Positions 28,741 to 38,510 of a stretch of 64,000 nucleotides of DNA are shown in pieces. Numbering within the stretch: position 1 is the stretch's first letter; every line of letters begins with the position of its first letter. The DNA lies in contig NZ_BJKB01000001.1 of the NCBI RefSeq assembly GCF_010725055.1, positions 372,001 to 436,000 of the forward strand, written 5' to 3'. A program made the position numbers and the translations under genes. The notes under the pieces were generated by a model, which had not been told where the DNA came from, did no database searches, and worked only from the letters and a program-made list of their open reading frames with translations. The stretch is from Gelidibacter japonicus. GTDB lineage: Bacteria; Bacteroidota; Bacteroidia; Flavobacteriales; Flavobacteriaceae.

Positions 28741-31700
28741 TTAGAAACTTACAGATAGGTTTAAAAACACACTACTTGTTGTAGGAGGTGAAAGGAATTC
28801 AAACCCTGTGGCATTGGTAGAAGTCGCAAAAACAGACTCTGGGTCAATACCATTTAAGTTGTTCTTCATCATCCATACGTTATTTGCAGAAAGTCCCAAT
28901 TTAACATTCTGTATGCCAGAATCTCCTAACCACGCAGTTGGAATTGTATAGTTGATATTGATGTTTCTCAATCTAACGTTGGTGGCATCATAAATATTGG
29001 CCTCATTAATACCTAAGTTTCCAGATCTTCCTGTTACTGCTGTCCAATATCTTTGTGGAGAAACACCTTCAGTATTGGCTGTGTAACCTCCGCTTCCATC
29101 ACTTACAACACCATCTACAACAATGTCAGCTCTTTCACCGTTAACTACAGTTACTGCAGCATTTCCTGATTGTTGAAGAATAAGGTTTGAACCAGAGAAA
29201 ATCTCACCTCCAATTCGTGCATCAATCATAAATCCGAAGGATAGGTTTTTATAACTAAAACTATTTGTAAATCCTAGCATTGCATCTGGCTGCTGATTTC
29301 CTAATTTGAATTTCTCGTTGGTAGCAGTAGGTAAACCATTACCATCAACAATTATTTTTCCGAAATGAGGACTTGTTTCATCTGATACTCTTGCGTATTT
29401 AGTACCCCAGATTTCACCGTAGCCACCGCCTTCTATAGCCAACACTGATAAGTTGTCAAATCCTCCCAATCCAAACTGGGTAACATCATCAGCTAAGCTT
29501 TCAATGGTGTTTTTGTTGGTAGAGTAATTAACGCTTGCATCCCAACTGAATCCTTCTGGATTGTCAATGATCCTTGCATTTACAGTTAGCTCAACACCTG
29601 TATTTTGGACATCACCGGCATTCACCATCTTTCTTTGGTAACCGCTCAATGGATCCAAAGGCAATGGAATTAACTGGTTGGTAGCATTTGATTTGTACCA
29701 AGCAAAATCCAAGCCCACTCTGTTATTGAAGAAACGTCCCTCAAATCCAATTTCTTGCGATTTGATCAACTCACTTCTTAAATCAGGGTTAAAAAGCGTA
29801 CTGTTTGTTCCTGCAGTTGTATTGCCATTGGCATCATTACCAATCCAATAACTGTTATAAAGTTGGTATGGTGCAAGGTCATTACCTACAGTTGCATAAG
29901 ATGCTCTAATTTTACCAAAGGTTAACCAACTTGGAAGATCTACATCATTTTTCGTCAATAATTCTGTAAATACAATTGAAGTACTTATAGATGGATAGAA
30001 GAACGATCTGTTTTCTTTACTTAAGGTAGAAGACCAGTCGTTACGTCCTGTAAAATCGACAAACAAGTAACCATCATAGTTGATTTGGAATGTTCCATAT
30101 AAGGAATTTGTTCTTCTCTCAGTTGATCCTTGGCCAACGCTAGGACTATTGACCCCATTATTCAGAGAGAATAAGTTTGGCACCACAAGTTCACCAGAAC
30201 TTCCACTAATATGGTTAGAACTTCTTCCCATGAGATTTCCACCAAGTGTAGCAGATCCTCCAAATTTACCAACAATGTCATCTTGAGCAGCCATCAATAG
30301 AAAACTGAAGTTTTTTTCAATAAATGAATCTTTTCCAAAGCTATATCTACCAGTATTATTTCCTGGGCTACCAGCATATAATTTAGATTCGGTAGTTGTG
30401 GTGTAAATATCTGCACCAGCTCTTGCCTCAGCACTCAACCAATCTGTAATGTCATATTTTATAGATCCATTTAATAAGAAACGGTCTCTTGCATCGTTAC
30501 TCAATCTGTTTTCTGCAGACCAGTATGGGTTTTCAGCGTTTTCAGAAACGAACCATCTCATTTTTCCAAATTCATCAGTAGCGTTTCTAAATTGAGTAAT
30601 ATCTATAGATCTTGGCAATTGTGCTATCGTACCAAAAGCGTTATTGTTATTATTTCCATTTAATGGTCTGTTTTCAGCTTTAGTATTTATGTATTGAACT
30701 TTTACATCGGTCGTCCATTTTTTGGTTTCACCAAATTTTGTGACTGCACGTGTGGTCAAATTCAATCTTTCCAAAGTTGCTCCGGGAATATTACTGTCAT
30801 CATCTAAATAATTAGCAGAGGTGTACAAAGATGTTCCTTCTGTTACTTGCTGTTGGAATGACAGGCTATAAGTTTGGTTAAACCCACCATCATAAAAATT
30901 GCCAAGGTTGTCATAAGCTCTTAAGGTTGTTGGTTTACCTTCCCAATCTGTTACTGATTGCCCTTCAATTTTAGGACCCCAGCTCAATTTTGATTGTGCA
31001 TCATAGCTACCTTCAGTACCTTGACCAAAATGATTTTGAAGTTCCGGCTCAATGAACAATCTTTCAAAGCCTGTAGTTGCAGAAAAAGTAATACCTAATC
31101 CTTTTCTTACCTTACCAGTTTTTGTTGTAATCAAGATTACACCATTACCAGCACGTGATCCATATAGAGCTGCCGCAGAAGCACCTTTTAATACGGTCAT
31201 GGTTTCAATGTCATCAGGGTTTAAATCTCCCAATCCATTCCCCATATCTTGGGAAGGGTTCCAGAAGTCTGTATTGTCAGCCCCAGTAAAGTTATCCATT
31301 GGTATTCCATCAACTACTATCAACGGTTGATTGTCTCCAACAAGTGAACTATTACCCCTAAGAACAATTTTTGATGAACTGGCAGGACCGTTACTTCCTT
31401 TAATCACCTGTATACCGGCTATTTTCCCAGATAATGCATTGGCGACGTTAGTCTCCCTTGCCTCTGTTAGGGCTTCACCCTTAATTTCTTGAACGGCATA
31501 TCCTAAGGATTTACGTTCTCTTTTAATTCCAAGTGCTGTAATTACCACTTCATCCAACTGACTCACATCTTCAACGAGCGAAACGTTGATTGTGCTTTGA
31601 CCATTAATGGCAATCTCTTGAGTAGTAAAGCCCACGTAAGAAAATTGCAAAGTGCCTTCCCCACTTGGTACATTAATACTGTAATTACCATCAAAATCTG

Positions 31701-31863
31701 TTGTTGTTCCGGTGCTAGTGCCTTTAATTACTACACTAACTCCTGGAAGTCCCAAACTGCTTGCAGCGTCTACAACAGTTCCTTTTACTGTCATTTGTGC
31801 CTGCATACCATAAGTGCATAGAATACCAAACACAAACAGTAATTTAAGTACCTTTTTTGTCAT
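28741..31863 (-). CDS. SusC/RagA-family TonB-dependent outer-membrane transporter
   Basis: 1040 residues. After a signal peptide (to about residue 22, MQAQ) there is a carboxypeptidase-like beta-sandwich (VKGTVVDAASSLGLPGVSVVIKG), a TonB box region (DEVVITALGIKR), a plug domain with the SusC hallmark LNPDDIETMTVLKGASAAALYGSRAGNGVILITTK split over 215-250, and a 22-strand barrel ending in LNLSVSF with the terminal Phe. With the following SusD it imports oligosaccharides using TonB energy. The 398-base gap in front holds its promoter and an inverted repeat at 31911-31943. Confidence 0.95.
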   Translation of the reverse strand: MTKKVLKLLFVFGILCTYGMQAQMTVKGTVVDAASSLGLPGVSVVIKGTSTGTTTDFDGNYSINVPSGEGTLQFSYVGFTTQEIAINGQSTINVSLVEDVSQLDEVVITALGIKRERKSLGYAVQEIKGEALTEARETNVANALSGKIAGIQVIKGSNGPASSSKIVLRGNSSLVGDNQPLIVVDGIPMDNFTGADNTDFWNPSQDMGNGLGDLNPDDIETMTVLKGASAAALYGSRAGNGVILITTKTGKVRKGLGITFSATTGFERLFIEPELQNHFGQGTEGSYDAQSKLSWGPKIEGQSVTDWEGKPTTLRAYDNLGNFYDGGFNQTYSLSFQQQVTEGTSLYTSANYLDDDSNIPGATLERLNLTTRAVTKFGETKKWTTDVKVQYINTKAENRPLNGNNNNNAFGTIAQLPRSIDITQFRNATDEFGKMRWFVSENAENPYWSAENRLSNDARDRFLLNGSIKYDITDWLSAEARAGADIYTTTTESKLYAGSPGNNTGRYSFGKDSFIEKNFSFLLMAAQDDIVGKFGGSATLGGNLMGRSSNHISGSSGELVVPNLFSLNNGVNSPSVGQGSTERRTNSLYGTFQINYDGYLFVDFTGRNDWSSTLSKENRSFFYPSISTSIVFTELLTKNDVDLPSWLTFGKIRASYATVGNDLAPYQLYNSYWIGNDANGNTTAGTNSTLFNPDLRSELIKSQEIGFEGRFFNNRVGLDFAWYKSNATNQLIPLPLDPLSGYQRKMVNAGDVQNTGVELTVNARIIDNPEGFSWDASVNYSTNKNTIESLADDVTQFGLGGFDNLSVLAIEGGGYGEIWGTKYARVSDETSPHFGKIIVDGNGLPTATNEKFKLGNQQPDAMLGFTNSFSYKNLSFGFMIDARIGGEIFSGSNLILQQSGNAAVTVVNGERADIVVDGVVSDGSGGYTANTEGVSPQRYWTAVTGRSGNLGINEANIYDATNVRLRNININYTIPTAWLGDSGIQNVKLGLSANNVWMMKNNLNGIDPESVFATSTNATGFEFLSPPTTSSVFLNLSVSF

Positions 31864-32261
31864 AATTTTATTATAAGTTTAATTTGATTTCTTAAATGAA
31901 TACAATAAACACGTCATTTGTAAATATTTTCGACTAATGACGTTTTTACAAAGGAGTAGGGCGACATATAACCTTGTAGTTCGTGTTATTTTGCCAAATT
32001 TATGTTAAAATGGATCAGAATAATAGTATCATAACCACCACCAAATTTCATATAAAATGGTGGCATTATCTGACCGATTTACGTCGGTTTTTGTCCGTCA
32101 CAACTTTAGCTTTTGTTTACAATTAAAAATTGAAAGTTTTGACAATTAACTCCTAGCGAATATTTTCGATCTTTCTGAATTTTCAGTCTGTGTTCGATTA
32201 TTTTGATTTTTTGTGCGGAGGTAAACCGGTTTAAAAAAATTAAAGTTACATGGTCACCATG
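31864..32261. other. 398-base gap in front of susC
   Basis: No gene. Besides the inverted repeat listed separately, it holds a CCACCA / TGGTGG hairpin (about 32037-32065) and a small accga / tcggt hairpin followed by Ts on the plus strand (about 32079-32096). These, the long A/T-rich tract and its length fit a regulated leader and promoter region for susC. Confidence 0.5.
31911..31943. promoter_or_regulatory. Inverted repeat upstream of susC, possible operator
   Basis: The exact 8-base arms acgtcatt (31911-31918) and aatgacgt (31936-31943) are 17 bases apart, centred about 64 bases upstream of the susC ATG. Arm centres are 25 bases apart, between two and two-and-a-half helical turns. A binding role is inferred from position and symmetry only. 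Confidence 0.45.
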
Positions 32262-34316
32262 TTAAAAAATCGTTCTGAAATTTAAGTCGCTCACCTCTCT
32301 TACTTGATTATTTTCAATATCAACTGGAACACATGTAAACATCCATTTCCAAGAATTGTTATCCTGAGGAATTTTCAAGAGCACGGTATTCCACCCTTTT
32401 TTAAGTTGGATTTTTGTCGGCGATCGGTAAAAATAGTCCTCATCAATAAACGGAATCTCATCAGTTCTTGTCCCCAAATTGGGTTGTTTCCAATTGGGAG
32501 GTGCTATTTCGACGTTATTGACCCATAGTTTAGGATTCGTGGTGTGCCACTGCCCTTGATCAGGAAAAGGACCTACACGCCGACCCCCAGATCTTGACCA
32601 GCCTTGAAAACCTACCCAAAAATCTTGCAGGCGATCATCTGGAGAATAAACTTCCATGGTCGCGTAAAAAGTCCCAGTTTTTTCATTAGTCAATGCTGGA
32701 AAACCGAAAAAATGTTTGAAATGAAGCGTGCCGCCAACTTTGGGTTCAGACCATTTATAATCTTTTCCATCAACATTATAGGAAGCAACCAATGTGTTTT
32801 CAACTGGAAACTTCAAATTGACATCATTGTTATTCTCAAATGGCCCAATCACATTCCATTGGAAATCGGTTTGTCTGATATAAGGAAATTCCTTGCCCTC
32901 AAAAAAGAAATCACGATGGACGATGACCTTATCCTCAAAAACTTTGAATTCCTGTAATTCAGGTGAGTTTAACGCAGGTAATTTGGCCCAGTATTCCAAT
33001 TTATTTTCTTTTCTACCTTTCCAGATCGCATCCGCGTAAAAAACGATGGAAGGATAAATAGGGTTTTGTTTTAGAATATCTCGTTCATTCGCTACGTTAT
33101 TATCGGGCCAAGCACATAATATACCTCCCAAAGCAAGTTCATCTCCTTTAGGCTGTCGGCAGGGCTGTTGAAAAAATAAGCGCGACATGCCCGCAAAAGG
33201 ATCCAAATGATTGATATAATTGGCGCGGGAGTCAATAAAACGATGTCCTGGTCTCGGATCAAATTGCGCCCAAAGCTGATTGATGGACGTAGAATCTCCC
33301 TTTACCTCAATACCTTCCATCCAAACGATCAGGTCTCTATCATGGGCCTTGACGCGATCCATGATTTGTTTTACAAATCCATCTTCCACGTATTCTTCCC
33401 GATTCCTGACCTCATCCGTACCGATATGAATGTACGGCATGTCTTCAGCACTAGCCAACGAACACAATTCATCAAACAAGTTCAATAAGGTGGGTAGTGC
33501 GCGTTCATCCTTCATGGTTTCAAACCCCATGGCTTTTCTAAAGGCCTGAGAATGGCCAGGAATATCAAATTCTGGAATCACCGTGATATGACGTGCCTTA
33601 CAGAATGCTACAATGTCCTTAAATTCCTCTTGGGTATAAAATTTCCCTTTGCCTCGTGACGTGGCCTCTTCCGATTGCAATTGTGGATACAGTTTACTTT
33701 CCAGACGCCATCCCGGATCGTCGGTTAAGTGCCAATGGAAAACATTGTATTTGTATTGGGAGATGACCTCAATTTGCTCTTTTAATTGGTCTATGGATTG
33801 GAAATTCCGCCCGGTATCGTGCATAAATCCTCGGACTTTAAATGCGGGCCAATCGGTGATTTTCAATTTTGGAAACAGCCCACCTTGCCCCTGTTTTCTG
33901 AAAATTTGCTGAAGTGTTCTTATGGCGTAGTATGCGCCTTTCTCAGTAGTTGCCCAAATTTTAATATCGCTATCAATACTTAATTTATAAGCTTCATCTG
34001 GGTTAATGACTGGAAGTTGCTCCTTAATGATTTGAATTTTCACACCGTTGGACGACTCGTTAATGCCTTCTTTTTTGAAGAATGCGCTCAACCCATCAGA
34101 TTCATTTTTAAAATCCGAGGCACCAATATGAATGGTTTTAAACGTCAATTCGCCTTTCCCATAACTGATTTCTTGTGGTGTTGGAATGATGGGATATTTG
34201 TTTTCAAGAGGATTTGCTCGTTGCAAATTGGCATATCCGTTGAAAATGAACAACAGATTTAAAGTTATAAAATAAACGACTGCAATAAATTTGTTTTTGA
34301 AAAGATAAGATTCCAT
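32262..34316 (-). CDS. GH20 beta-N-acetylhexosaminidase
   Basis: 684 residues with a Sec signal peptide (about 1-30, no lipobox Cys). A GH20b domain (40-150) leads into the barrel: FKVRGFMHDTGRNFQ (159-173), NVFHWHLTDDPGWRLE (191-206) and the catalytic Asp301-Glu302 in YIHIGTDEVRN. The last 200 residues carry a beta-rich domain, not the discoidin domain of the first GH20, so the two enzymes have different accessory modules. The variant GTDE instead of the common GGDE is seen in some Bacteroidota GH20s. It would remove GlcNAc or GalNAc exposed after sialidase and galactosidase action. Confidence 0.92.
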   Translation of the reverse strand: MESYLFKNKFIAVVYFITLNLLFIFNGYANLQRANPLENKYPIIPTPQEISYGKGELTFKTIHIGASDFKNESDGLSAFFKKEGINESSNGVKIQIIKEQLPVINPDEAYKLSIDSDIKIWATTEKGAYYAIRTLQQIFRKQGQGGLFPKLKITDWPAFKVRGFMHDTGRNFQSIDQLKEQIEVISQYKYNVFHWHLTDDPGWRLESKLYPQLQSEEATSRGKGKFYTQEEFKDIVAFCKARHITVIPEFDIPGHSQAFRKAMGFETMKDERALPTLLNLFDELCSLASAEDMPYIHIGTDEVRNREEYVEDGFVKQIMDRVKAHDRDLIVWMEGIEVKGDSTSINQLWAQFDPRPGHRFIDSRANYINHLDPFAGMSRLFFQQPCRQPKGDELALGGILCAWPDNNVANERDILKQNPIYPSIVFYADAIWKGRKENKLEYWAKLPALNSPELQEFKVFEDKVIVHRDFFFEGKEFPYIRQTDFQWNVIGPFENNNDVNLKFPVENTLVASYNVDGKDYKWSEPKVGGTLHFKHFFGFPALTNEKTGTFYATMEVYSPDDRLQDFWVGFQGWSRSGGRRVGPFPDQGQWHTTNPKLWVNNVEIAPPNWKQPNLGTRTDEIPFIDEDYFYRSPTKIQLKKGWNTVLLKIPQDNNSWKWMFTCVPVDIENNQVREVSDLNFRTIF

Positions 34317-34339
34317 AAGATTTTAATTTATAATTCTAC

Positions 34340-34472
34340 AGACCTCTCAGGTTTTCCTCCTGCGGCGGACAGGTTGAAACCTGTGAGGTCTTAGCCACGT
34401 CTCGATAGCTCGGGATCACGAATGCAACAAACTGGTATAGAGACCTGACAGGTTTTCGAAACCTGTCAGGCC
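34340..34472. repeat. Two hairpin elements of the gacctgtcaggtt family
   Basis: The first (34340-34391) has arms agacctctcaggttt and aaacctgtgaggtct with an internal tcctcctgcggcggacaggt; two matching base changes in the arms keep them complementary, which suggests selection for, or recent copying of, the hairpin. The second (34442-34472) is a compact gacctgacaggttt / aaacctgtcagg hairpin. Both lie between the GH27 stop and the GH20 start. Confidence 0.75.
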
Positions 34473-34496
34473 TGGTGTTACTTGTCTTTAGTTATG

Positions 34497-35678
34497 TTAT
34501 TTCATCAATCGAAACACCACCACATCCCGAGAAGGCACTTCAATAGACATTTTGGTGTCCGTGGCTCCAACAATCGCATTTTGCCACAGATCTTTTATTT
34601 TATAATCGCCTTCAAAATCCTTGACTCTGATTTTGGACCAATCAATCTCATAGGTTTTGCTCGTTATTTCTCTATTAAAAAAGCAGATTGCAATATCGCC
34701 GTTGGTCAACGGTTTTTGCCAAATTTCAAAATTGCCATAATCTTCTATCTTAAAACCCTGCTTGCCCAAAACGTCTTGATTGATGGCAATTAATTCTTTA
34801 TTAGTTAAAACACTATGATCAACAGGAGTCATATCCCTCAAATCGTTGCCTGCCATCAAAGGTGCGGCCAACATACACCACATACTAAAATGGGCTCTTG
34901 CTTCATTTTCTGGCATATTGTTATTTCCAACGGCCAGCATGTCCGGGTCATTCCAATGTCCTGGACCTGCATATTTTTCCAAGCCCACCTGCATATCCAC
35001 CAGGTCTGACCATCCAATAAGATTCCCCCAAATATTACCGTCATATCTGGCGCCCATATCAATGTCCAAAGTCGTTCTCCACAGGTGTCCTACATCTTTT
35101 GCCCATTCCCATGGCTTATTTTCACCCCATTCGCAGAGACTAAAAACAATAGGTCTTCCGGCTTTGAAAAGTTCATCTCTCATCAAGGTGTAGGATGTGA
35201 TCGCATCTTGTCCTTCAGTAAAGCACCAATCGTATTTTAAATAATCGACGTTCCATTTGGCATAGGTTTCAGCGTCTTGACGTTCAAAGCCTTTACTTCC
35301 AGGTCGGCCGGCGCAGGTTTTTGTTCCCGCATCAGAATAGATTCCAAATTTCAATCCTTTTGAATGGACATAGTCCACCAAACTCTTTATCCCCGAAGGA
35401 AACTTTTCTTTATCCACGATGATATACCCGTTATCATCACGGCCTATTTGCCAGCAATCGTCAATCACGATGTATTCGTAACCGACGTCCTTAAATCCGT
35501 TTTTAACCATGGCATCGGCCATTTCCTTAATCACCGTTTCGTTGACGCCGTCACATTGAAAACTGTTCCAGCTATTCCAGCCCATTGGCGGGGTCATTGC
35601 CAAATTGTCGAATTTTTGAGCGGAAATCTCATGTGATAAAAAGAACACTGCTAAAAGGAAGAGAATTTTTGCTTTCAT
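34497..35678 (-). CDS. GH27 alpha-galactosidase (or alpha-N-acetylgalactosaminidase)
   Basis: 393 residues with signal peptide (1-21, HEISAQ). The GH27 signature MTPPMGWNSWNSFQC (28-42) is intact, followed by YIVIDDCWQ, FGIYSDAGTKTCAGRPGS and the nucleophile Asp150 in YLKYDWC. A later GPGHWNDPDML block completes the barrel, and a C-terminal beta domain follows. These retaining enzymes remove terminal alpha-galactose. In this locus the target may be the Gal-alpha-1,3-Gal or blood-group caps of animal N- or O-glycans (inference). It follows the acetylesterase gene by 16 bases, in the same transcript. Confidence 0.92.
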   Translation of the reverse strand: MKAKILFLLAVFFLSHEISAQKFDNLAMTPPMGWNSWNSFQCDGVNETVIKEMADAMVKNGFKDVGYEYIVIDDCWQIGRDDNGYIIVDKEKFPSGIKSLVDYVHSKGLKFGIYSDAGTKTCAGRPGSKGFERQDAETYAKWNVDYLKYDWCFTEGQDAITSYTLMRDELFKAGRPIVFSLCEWGENKPWEWAKDVGHLWRTTLDIDMGARYDGNIWGNLIGWSDLVDMQVGLEKYAGPGHWNDPDMLAVGNNNMPENEARAHFSMWCMLAAPLMAGNDLRDMTPVDHSVLTNKELIAINQDVLGKQGFKIEDYGNFEIWQKPLTNGDIAICFFNREITSKTYEIDWSKIRVKDFEGDYKIKDLWQNAIVGATDTKMSIEVPSRDVVVFRLMK

Positions 35679-35694
35679 GAATTTGATTTTTTAT

Positions 35695-37782
35695 TTATTC
35701 TATACTATTTGAAAATGTCGATGCAGGCAAGCCATAACTATTGACCAGATTACCAGTGGAAAACGGCGTATAACCATATTTCACATATCTGGGATTTTCA
35801 ATTTTGGGCGACCATAGCTGCAAGATACCGTTTACAATCTTAGTTTGTGCAGGGACAAATTGTTTATGATCGTTGGCGATAAAAATATCTTGCACACTTG
35901 CATTGTTGAATGTTTTTAAACCTTCGCCATGTTTAAAATGAATTTCGAGGGTGTTGCCCATGACGTTCACAAAATCCAAAAGTGGTCCAGAATAACCGAT
36001 GTTAAAATTATAATCGTTATGAAGTGCTATTTTGGACAAGCGCTTCCCAACAATCCATTTTTTCCTTGGATGCACATCGGTTTCATTACCAACATCGTAA
36101 CTGACTGCCATTCCTGTATTTGGGATGTCCAATAACCGTCGTTGTGAATCGCGAAAACCACCCCAGGTTGTCCTCATAAAGCTACTCAATTGGACATAAT
36201 AAAATGGCAATTCCTCATTTTGAAAATGATGGCGCCAATCCTTCACCAACATCTTAAATAGCTTTGAATGCAACTCGATTTGGTCGGCATTGGATTCCCC
36301 TTGATACCAGATCACCCCTTTTATAGTGTAATCCTTGATGGGCATAATACCTGCATCAAATAAAATGGTGGGCTGATAAGGATGCCTGGCATTTATTTTG
36401 GTTTTGGAATGATCTTCCATATTGAGTTCAATTCTATTTGCAACCCACGCATCCACCATCGGATTTAAACGCGTGTCGTTTAACAAGTTGACAGTTTCAT
36501 GCTTTTGTTCCATAGTTTCTCTACTGATCCAACTTTGCGTAGGTGAACCGCCGATGGCATTACAAATAATTCCGACCGGAACATTTAATTTCTTCTGAAG
36601 TGAATAGGCAAAAGCATAGGCCACGGCCGAAAATTTCTCAAGGTCCTTAGTGTTTGAAGTGGTCCATCCTGAAGATTCAAAATAATCTGCCGCATTGCAA
36701 TTTTTAAGATCGGCTTCACTAAATTTTTCTCCTGACAGGGCTTTTCCATCCATAGAAAACAAAAACACTTGATCATTCAATGAGTCTTTTAAAACGGTGG
36801 TGGCGCTTTCCATATCTCGCACCATGAAATCCATATTGGACTGTCCCGAAGCCAGCCAAACTTCACCAAGAAACACATTATTTATTGCCACGGATTTAGT
36901 TGCGGTGGAAAATTTTAGTTGATAGGGTCCACCTGCTTCCATAGACAGAAAATCAACTTTCCAATGCCCATTAAAATCAGCCTTTACGCTTTTCGTCTGT
37001 TGATTAAATTGAATGGTCACCGTATCACTATAGTTGGCCGTTCCATTAAAACTTATGGTTTCATTTCGTTGGAGAACCATGTTTTCTCCATAGAGCAACG
37101 GCAAATTTAAATCGCCATAATCTCCAGTGATGGCACTGAACACCTTATTGGCGATAATTTGGGCGCCTTCTTTGGTGGGATGTAAATTATCCGGGAAATA
37201 TTCTGGAAACCGGTACAAAGGTTCGTGAAGGTCAATTACATCGACAGAAGCTTTTTTGGCTATAGTTTCTATTTTTGACTGAATTTCCTTAAAACTTTCG
37301 CGCATGCCTTCTTCAAACCAATGATGTCCTGAAAAGGTAGGTGTCATTCTGCAAATAATGACTTTTGGTTTTGATGGCAGATTTTCATAGACAGAAATCA
37401 TATCCAGATAATCCTGTTCAAATTCGTCTTTATGCTTTGGCCAATTGTTGTTGCCTTGATCATTTAATCCTAAATGGATGATGACGATGTCGGGGTCAAA
37501 GTTCTGCGAAGCTTTAAACACTTCCTTTTCCCAATAAGGCTTGTGCCCGTTTTTCAGCATAGTGGCACCGGAAAACCCAAAATTTTCTACCTTATAATTT
37601 GAGCCCAATAATTGCTGAAGTTGTGCTGGATAACTGTTTTCTTCCCGCTCCTCTATCCCAGCGCCATAGGTGACGCTGTCTCCTACGCAAGCAACTTTTA
37701 TAGTTTGGGAAGATAGTGTCAGAGAGAAAAGCAATATCATTGACACTATAAAAGTTTGGTGCATATTTGAAATTGTCTTCAT
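35695..37782 (-). CDS. nanS: Two-domain sialate O-acetylesterase (SGNH hydrolase + SASA domain)
   Basis: About 695 residues from the ATG at 37782, chosen because it opens a normal signal peptide (MKTISNMHQTF...LSSQ); the frame extends to 37878, and an ATG at 37818 overlaps the lrgB stop as ATGA, so that start cannot be ruled out. Domain 1 is an SGNH/GDSL esterase (CVGDSVTYGAG, then IVIHLGLNDQGNNNW, and DNLHPTKEG). Domain 2 is a SASA sialic acid-specific acetylesterase (GEVWLASGQSNMDFMV, then VIWYQGESNAD). The same pairing is known in the NanS esterase of Tannerella. It removes O-acetyl groups that block sialidases, so it works just ahead of the GH33 enzymes. Confidence 0.88.
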   Translation of the reverse strand: MKTISNMHQTFIVSMILLFSLTLSSQTIKVACVGDSVTYGAGIEEREENSYPAQLQQLLGSNYKVENFGFSGATMLKNGHKPYWEKEVFKASQNFDPDIVIIHLGLNDQGNNNWPKHKDEFEQDYLDMISVYENLPSKPKVIICRMTPTFSGHHWFEEGMRESFKEIQSKIETIAKKASVDVIDLHEPLYRFPEYFPDNLHPTKEGAQIIANKVFSAITGDYGDLNLPLLYGENMVLQRNETISFNGTANYSDTVTIQFNQQTKSVKADFNGHWKVDFLSMEAGGPYQLKFSTATKSVAINNVFLGEVWLASGQSNMDFMVRDMESATTVLKDSLNDQVFLFSMDGKALSGEKFSEADLKNCNAADYFESSGWTTSNTKDLEKFSAVAYAFAYSLQKKLNVPVGIICNAIGGSPTQSWISRETMEQKHETVNLLNDTRLNPMVDAWVANRIELNMEDHSKTKINARHPYQPTILFDAGIMPIKDYTIKGVIWYQGESNADQIELHSKLFKMLVKDWRHHFQNEELPFYYVQLSSFMRTTWGGFRDSQRRLLDIPNTGMAVSYDVGNETDVHPRKKWIVGKRLSKIALHNDYNFNIGYSGPLLDFVNVMGNTLEIHFKHGEGLKTFNNASVQDIFIANDHKQFVPAQTKIVNGILQLWSPKIENPRYVKYGYTPFSTGNLVNSYGLPASTFSNSIE

Positions 37783-37814
37783 TATAAAAATCATCTTTTT
37801 AGTATTTTCCAAAC

Positions 37815-38510
37815 TCATCCGACCATCCAAACAACAACATACGGAGCAATCAGAGTAGTCAAGATGCCGTTGACACACATGGCCAATCCGCTATAGGCAC
37901 CAGACAAATGTCCTACTTCCAACGCACGTGCTGTTCCGATACCGTGCGCTGCGGTTCCTAAAGCAGTGCCCATAGCGGTTTCGCTTTTTATACCTATTAG
38001 TTTCAAAAAACCTGGACCGAAAGCATTTCCAAATACCCCAACCGCAATCACGACGCCTGCTGTAAGCGATGGAATGCCTTCTGTAATCTTTGTTATTTCA
38101 ATGGCGATAGGCGTGGTGACTGAGAGTGAGACAATCGATTTAATAACAACCTCAGGAGCATTCATGAAAATTGTAAGTAATGAAACCGACAAAATACTCA
38201 TAATGCCGCCACAGCAAACTGCCAATAAAAACGGATAGATATTATGTTTGATCAATTGATATTTCTCAAAAAACAAAACGCCAAGTGCTACAATTGAGGG
38301 CCCTAAGAAAAAAGTCAAATACCTTCCACCTTTATTATAATCGGTAAAACTGACTTCAAAGACCACCAAGAACAAGATAATTAAGGTGATGGCTATCAAC
38401 ACTGGATTGAACAGAACAAATTTAATTTTTGTCCGTAACGCCCGAGCAGCAAAAAAAGCAACCAGCGTTATGACTATTCCAAAAACTGGAAGATTATAAA
38501 ACGCTGTCAT
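37815..38510 (-). CDS. lrgB: LrgB-family membrane protein
   Basis: 231 residues from the ATG at 38510 (a TTG nine bases earlier is also open). About seven hydrophobic segments; the family block TEGIPSLTAGVVIAVGVFGNAFGPGFLKLIG and the C-terminal AHGIGTARALEVG are clear. LrgB pairs with LrgA, encoded just upstream with a 17-base overlap. LrgAB/CidAB were first studied in murein hydrolase control, but in Bacillus and Streptococcus homologues move pyruvate. In a cluster with N-acetylneuraminate lyase, which makes pyruvate, a pyruvate-handling role is attractive (inference). Confidence 0.9.
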   Translation of the reverse strand: MTAFYNLPVFGIVITLVAFFAARALRTKIKFVLFNPVLIAITLIILFLVVFEVSFTDYNKGGRYLTFFLGPSIVALGVLFFEKYQLIKHNIYPFLLAVCCGGIMSILSVSLLTIFMNAPEVVIKSIVSLSVTTPIAIEITKITEGIPSLTAGVVIAVGVFGNAFGPGFLKLIGIKSETAMGTALGTAAHGIGTARALEVGHLSGAYSGLAMCVNGILTTLIAPYVVVWMVG

